From CAYOVG01 sp964407285 (lineage in GTDB: Bacteria > Desulfobacterota > Syntrophobacteria > Syntrophobacterales > Syntrophobacteraceae), in contig CAYOVG010000142.1 of the NCBI GenBank assembly GCA_964407285.1, positions 1 through 16,146 of the forward strand: a stretch of DNA of 16,146 nucleotides, written 5' to 3'. Shown here piece by piece: positions 13,225 through 16,146 of the stretch; the stretch's first letter is position 1, and each line of letters opens with the position of its first letter. A program made the translations under genes and the position numbers. The notes under the pieces were generated by a model. That model saw only the letters and a program-made list of their open reading frames with translations. It was not told the origin of the DNA and searched no databases.

Positions 13225-13273
13225 CGGGTTCCGGGTTGTGGGGTGTGGCGTGCGAGTTGCGGGTTTGGGAACT
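13225..13273. repeat. Array of 7-nt repeats after the kinase gene
   Basis: Seven consecutive 7-nt units run from 13225: CGGGTTC, CGGGTTG, TGGGGTG, TGGCGTG, CGAGTTG, CGGGTTT and GGGAACT. The array begins 8 nt after the kinase stop codon and lies between convergent genes, as does the array at 624-730. The repeat period is the same but the unit sequence differs. On the minus strand it gives the proline- and asparagine-rich text typical of spurious frames over such repeats. Confidence 0.65.
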
Positions 13274-13682
13274 CGTAAGGCATGGGCGTAAGGCGGGTTG
13301 CGTTCCGCTTACAGGCTCGGGTCTCCATGGGCGGAGGGGACAAAAGGACGTAAACCGGGTTGTATGGAAACTCCTCGTCGCGGGGCGAACCTCCCGGTCC
13401 CGTTACGGGCATCCGGCGGTTGTGCAATGAGGCGCTTCCCGGGGGACATGATCCGGTAACCGTGGACATCCCGGAAAACCCCGAGCCGGTTGAGGAACCC
13501 AAAAACCTGACCACACCCGCGTTGACCAGGGGGGTCTCCCCTTCCTGAGCGTGGAGCAGCGGGCGACCTCGGCGAATGCGGTCTGCTCGCCGGGACGCTC
13601 GGCCTCTGCAACTGCGGGAAGTCGGGTCGCGGCGAAACGGCAGGCGGTGGCAGGGGGGTGGGACCACCACCCGCGGTTTCGC
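13274..13682. other. Non-coding gap between kinase and hypothetical gene
   Basis: These 409 nt hold no supported gene. A small hairpin, GTAAGGCGG (13288-13296) with CCGCTTAC (13305-13312), has one bulge and no T-tract. Overlapping open frames on both strands lack ribosome-binding sites and recognisable domains. Confidence 0.5.
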
Positions 13683-14183
13683 TCAGGGTTCGTCATGATC
13701 GCCGTACCCCGGATACCGTCCTCCCTCCAGTATATAAGGCGGAAGGTTCTCCTCGAAGCACCTCCTGTTTACGGTTCGGTGGAGTTCGGACAGGAGGCTC
13801 TCGTACTCCGGCGTACCGTGAGCGGAATGGATCTTCTCCCGTAGCGGCTGAAGCTCCTGGAGAATGAGACCGAGTACGCCTCGTTGTTCCGCGGTCGCCT
13901 TCTCCCAATCCATTACGGATTTACCGGTGGAGGATTTTGGGGTTCGCGCTTTTGGGACGGCGCCCGCCGCACGTTTCTTTTCCACCGGTTCTTCCTCTTC
14001 CACCGGTTCCTTATCGGGCTCCAATCCCCGGACCATACTTTCCCGAAGCTGAGAGAAGGATGCCTTGATCGTCTTGAGTTCCTCAGCCAGGAACTTGTCG
14101 TACTGCTTGATCGTCGTTTCGATATTATTCAGGGAATCAAATATCTGCTGGAATTCTGCGCGAAAATCAGGATTCTGAGCCAT
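13683..14183 (-). CDS. Hypothetical coiled-coil protein
   Basis: I do not recognise a family for this 166-residue protein. Residues 1-50 are predominantly helical with heptad-like spacing (IFDSLNNIETTIKQYDKFLAEEL). Residues 51-90 form a low-complexity charged linker (EPVEEEEPVEKKR, then Ala/Pro/Lys/Ser rich). Residues 91-150 are again helical (DWEKATAEQRGVLGLILQELQPLREKI), and the end is Gly/Tyr/Pro rich. There are no membrane segments and one cysteine. An AAGG lies 10 nt upstream of the ATG at 14183. The text reads as a plausible protein with balanced composition, unlike the arginine-rich shadow frames nearby. It converges on the kinase gene and has a long intergenic region upstream. A structural or adaptor role is possible but has no direct support. 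Confidence 0.7.
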   Translation of the reverse strand: MAQNPDFRAEFQQIFDSLNNIETTIKQYDKFLAEELKTIKASFSQLRESMVRGLEPDKEPVEEEEPVEKKRAAGAVPKARTPKSSTGKSVMDWEKATAEQRGVLGLILQELQPLREKIHSAHGTPEYESLLSELHRTVNRRCFEENLPPYILEGGRYPGYGDHDEP

Positions 14184-14303
14184 ATGCGATATACCTTGTA
14201 AAGGTTAGAAGATTAGCAATGCGGCATCGATGCGTTGCAGGCGTAGAGGAGCGCCCTCCAAAGCCTGAAAAGATCTGCCCATAAACCAGGCCCGATATCA
14301 AAA

Positions 14304-14339
14304 CGGCAAAATATTAATGAACCGATGATCGGATTGCCG
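14304..14339. repeat. Nested palindrome
   Basis: CGGCAA (14304-14309) is the inverse of TTGCCG (14334-14339), and inside lies the palindrome CCGAT-G-ATCGG (14322-14332). It is about 120 nt upstream of the hypothetical gene at 14183. It could be an operator or a small hairpin in that gene's leader. There is no T-tract. Confidence 0.35.
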
Positions 14340-14485
14340 AAACGACCCGATCACCCGTCCTTTAATACTTTTACTTTACTTCATCTCCTTAGTACTCCAA
14401 TACCCCGCCCGAACAGAACAGTCTTCGACATCTTGGCGCGAACAGCTTATTACATTAAAAACTCTTGATGAGTACTTAGCGGTAT

Positions 14486-14514
14486 TTCACGGGAAATGCA
14501 AGCTCTTGTATAAT
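14486..14514 (+). promoter_or_regulatory. Promoter-like site with no assigned gene
   Basis: A perfect TATAAT (14509-14514) lies 17 nt after TTCACG (14486-14491), which matches four of six -35 bases. It points right toward bacterioferritin, 540 nt away, and no gene with a ribosome-binding site lies between. It may drive an unrecognised small RNA or a long bacterioferritin leader, or be a chance match in an AT-rich patch. Confidence 0.35.
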
Positions 14515-14893
14515 AAAGAAGACCGACAATGCCGTCAAGATACTTCTCATCGGGATGCGTTCGAACAGGCAAAGAGGGCCGGGGTCCCTCCGGTTCCGAA
14601 AAATCCCCGTAATGCCTTGCAAATTTCCCCGGCAGCATTAACATGGATTCAAGCTGGATTCATGGCCTTGGTTCATGCGCCGTGATGTCCGGGTCGGCGC
14701 TGCCGGAGCGATGGGGGATATTCCCGCAAAGAAATTCTCTTTATCCGGTGCCGCCGTGTCAAAAATCTCAGAAATGACCATTCGGCAATCCAAGGGCTCT
14801 TGTACTGTGCAGCCCGGTGACACGCGGCCGGGATGCGGCGGCCTGCTCAAACCTCTGACGGGCAGAGGGCATGCAACGGTTTTTTCTTCCCCG

Positions 14894-14908
14894 ACACTAT
14901 TTTAGTGT
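14894..14908. promoter_or_regulatory. 15-nt palindrome upstream of bacterioferritin
   Basis: ACACTA-TTT-TAGTGT is a perfect 6-bp inverted repeat with a 3-nt centre, about 150 nt before the bacterioferritin start. It does not resemble the classical Fur or PerR boxes. Operator function is inferred only from its symmetry and position. Confidence 0.35.
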
Positions 14909-14950
14909 TCCTGTGCGCTATTGTCTTCGATAGCCGGGCGGTGCGCTCCC

Positions 14951-14989
14951 TTCCCGCGCAATGCTTCCGGGAATGGTGAGCGCTTCCCG
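14951..14989 (+). promoter_or_regulatory. Three alternating hairpin arms in the bacterioferritin leader
   Basis: TTCCCG (14951-14956), CGGGAA (14968-14973) and TTCCCG (14984-14989) are spaced 11 and 10 nt apart. The middle arm can pair with either outer arm but not both. The set ends 67 nt before the bacterioferritin ATG. This could be a switching leader RNA or tandem protein-binding half-sites. The arms are short, so chance remains possible. Confidence 0.35.
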
Positions 14990-15056
14990 ATTTTCCGGTG
15001 ATGCCGTGGAGCTTCGCGATGAACCTGAATAACCAGCCACGAGAAAGGATGAAAAG

Positions 15057-15524
15057 ATGAAAGGCGATGACAGAATGATCGATTCATTGAACAATCTTCT
15101 TTCGGACGAACTGACGGCGATCAATCAGTACATGGTTCATTCCGAAATGTGCGAGAACTGGGGCTATGAAAGGTTGCATAAGGCTGCCAGGAAGCGGGCC
15201 TTCGATGAGATGAAGCATGCCGAAAAGCTGATCGAGCGGCTTTTGTTCCTGGAAGGCCGGCCCATCGTGAGTAACTTGAAGCAGATCCATATCGGTTCCG
15301 ATGTCGAGACACAGCATAAGAATGACTTGAACGATGAACTGGATGCCCTCAAGGCGTACAATGAGGCCATCAAGCTGGCTGTGGAGGTCGGGGACAACGG
15401 CACGCGGGAACTCCTCGATTCGATCCTGAAGGATGAGGAAGACCATATCGATTTCCTCGAAGCTCAGCTCGACCAAATCCAACAGATGGGAATTCAGAAT
15501 TACCTTGTTGAGCAGATCGATTAA
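15057..15524 (+). CDS. bfr: Bacterioferritin
   Basis: This 155-residue four-helix protein should assemble into the 24-subunit cage that oxidises Fe(II) and stores the ferric mineral, detoxifying iron and peroxide. All six di-iron ferroxidase ligands are present at the positions of the E. coli protein: E18, E51, H54, E94, E127 and H130. Met52, which ligates haem between subunit pairs, is also present, so this is a haem-type Bfr and not a plain ferritin or Dps. Length is normal (about 158). The start at 15057 is supported by AAAGGA (15044-15049) 7 nt upstream and by the family-typical MKGD opening. No bacterioferritin-associated ferredoxin gene is adjacent. The long upstream region with symmetric elements may hold its control sites. 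Confidence 0.96.
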   Translation: MKGDDRMIDSLNNLLSDELTAINQYMVHSEMCENWGYERLHKAARKRAFDEMKHAEKLIERLLFLEGRPIVSNLKQIHIGSDVETQHKNDLNDELDALKAYNEAIKLAVEVGDNGTRELLDSILKDEEDHIDFLEAQLDQIQQMGIQNYLVEQID

Positions 15525-15610
15525 GCGGGACTTGCGTTCTGATCCAGGGTCTCCGACCCGATCGCTGCTCGCGGCTATTGATGAGGGAAGACAGCGATTA
15601 CCGGATTTGC

Positions 15611-15885
15611 GCGGTTTATATGCCGTGAACGGTTGAAATCCGGCTTCGCGGTGCGGTTACGGCCGCCGGCCGCGGCCGGCAGTGCTGTTGACTTCAGGCC
15701 CGGCAACGTCATTCCCGCGTCGGCGGGAATCCGTTTTTCTCGAGGTTTGCGGGACCCCCGCCTGCGGGGGGGGGGGAACTTGGTTTAACAGCATTGGCCG
15801 CGACCGGGCTGTCGGAACGCGGCAAGCCGCGACCCACGGCCGAACCGCGGAAGAAAAGCTCAGCTTTCCACCCGTTCACGGCGTA
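15611..15885. repeat. Composite inverted repeat with REP-like centre
   Basis: Two imperfect arms face each other. The outer match is GCCGTGAACGG (15622-15632) with its exact inverse at 15872-15882, and flanking bases are also similar. The inner match is CGCGGCC...AGTGCTGTT (15671-15689) with AACAGCATTGGCCGCG (15787-15802). The left arm includes a perfect 16-bp palindrome at 15665-15680. Between the arms lie a REP-like hairpin, a CCCCCG/CGGGGG hairpin and a run of 11 G (15766-15776). It has no coding content and looks like a dispersed non-autonomous repeat. Open frames over it are spurious. Confidence 0.55.
15711..15730. repeat. REP-like palindrome
   Basis: ATTCCCGC-GTCG-GCGGGAAT is an 8-bp perfect stem with a 4-nt loop. 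Preceded by GTC and followed by CC, it matches the dispersed GTCATTCCCGC...GCGGGAATCC repeat known from many proteobacterial genomes. It sits at the centre of the larger inverted repeat. Confidence 0.7.
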
Positions 15886-15911
15886 AATCGACCATCCCTT
15901 GCTCTCAAAGG

Positions 15912-15950
15912 CGGCGGAAATGCTCCGGCATTTCCGCCGTTTTCGTTTTC
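15912..15950 (+). terminator. Strong intrinsic terminator
   Basis: An 11-bp perfect stem, CGGCGGAAATG (15912-15922) with CATTTCCGCCG (15929-15939) around CTCCGG, is followed by TTTTCGTTTT. It is 388 nt past the bacterioferritin stop with no gene between, so it ends either a long bacterioferritin 3' region or an unrecognised transcript. Confidence 0.8.
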
Positions 15951-15997
15951 TGGAACAGCGTGACGGAAGAAGCGGAAAAACGGTCCGCAAACCGGCC

Positions 15998-16026
15998 CTG
16001 TCATTTACTCGGGAAGCAGCTATAAT
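15998..16026 (+). promoter_or_regulatory. Candidate sigma-70 promoter facing the right edge
   Basis: CTGTCA (15998-16003) and a perfect TATAAT (16021-16026) are 17 nt apart, directly after a strong terminator. A frame with ATGs at 16050 and 16077 then stays open to the window edge. It has no good ribosome-binding site, so I do not call it a gene. The promoter probably serves a gene beyond the window. Confidence 0.5.
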
Positions 16027-16146
16027 ACAGGTGGAATCTTTCAGCCCGCATGCTCCTGGGCCTTTGTTCGTGCGGTATGATCGATCTTGTGCAGCGGGGC
16101 GCAGATTTACCGGTGCCCCCATTTACCGACTCACCGATTCATCGAG

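Larger units (their letters stand above)
14184..15056. other. Long divergent intergenic region
   Basis: This 873-nt gap separates the hypothetical gene from bacterioferritin. It holds a nested palindrome (14304-14339), a promoter-like site (14486-14514), a 15-nt palindrome (14894-14908) and a three-arm hairpin set (14951-14989). The open frames of 60-76 codons within it lack ribosome-binding sites and recognisable domains, so I do not call them genes. The left part (14200-14520) is clearly more AT-rich than the rest of the window. Confidence 0.5.

Noticed and set aside
14450..14905. Several 60-76 codon frames on both strands in the divergent gap.
   Set aside because: They overlap each other and lack ribosome-binding sites and any domain or typical protein composition.
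16050..16146. A frame with ATGs at 16050 and 16077 that stays open to the right edge after a promoter-like site.
   Set aside because: Only about 30 codons are visible, with no ribosome-binding site at normal spacing, so it cannot be supported from this window.

Overview
This is a GC-rich bacterial window carrying ordinary chromosomal genes. They are a CGGC-domain cysteine-rich protein, an AcnA-type aconitase, a UDP-glucose dehydrogenase, a divergent cysteinyl-tRNA-synthetase homologue, tRNA-Leu(CAA), a large soluble hybrid sensor kinase and a haem-type bacterioferritin. The gene set, base composition and intergenic repeat style suggest an anaerobic or microaerophilic deltaproteobacterium (Desulfobacterota, Syntrophobacter-like). 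That placement is an inference from protein character, not a database match.

Layout, left to right. Positions 2-55 hold the tail of an unknown + gene, followed by a CGGC-domain gene (145-600). This converges on acnA (784-3525, minus). The gap between them holds an array of 7-nt CGGANNN units that reverses orientation in the middle. A pair of TGCGCA palindromes lies just upstream of acnA. ugd (3890-5209, +) is divergent from acnA. After a 420-nt gap with a plausible promoter comes a 429-aa CysRS-like protein (5630-6919). It keeps its HIGH and KMSKS-type motifs but has lost two of the four zinc ligands and the C-terminal anticodon-binding part.

A textbook sigma-70 promoter then drives tRNA-Leu(CAA), which ends at a strong terminator. 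Just beyond is a decayed island scar: a cluster of GGGACCA boxes, a dead DDE transposase (in-frame TAG, second catalytic Asp apparently replaced) and a 5'-truncated CPA1-type Na+/H+ antiporter pseudogene with an in-frame TGA. The next gene (9551-13216) encodes a soluble PAS-PAS-PAS-GAF-PAS-HisKA-HATPase-REC-Hpt kinase. A second 7-nt array follows its stop codon, in front of a convergent small hypothetical gene (13683-14183, minus).

An 873-nt divergent gap contains a promoter-like site with no obvious gene, a 15-nt palindrome and a set of mutually exclusive hairpin arms upstream of bacterioferritin (15057-15524). The right end is non-coding: a composite inverted repeat with a central REP-like hairpin and an 11-G run, a strong terminator, and a promoter that faces out of the window.

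The genes do not form one pathway or operon. The most interesting single gene is the CysRS-like protein, which looks like a ligase with a changed substrate. The most interesting non-coding signal is the occurrence of 7-nt-period arrays in both convergent intergenic gaps.
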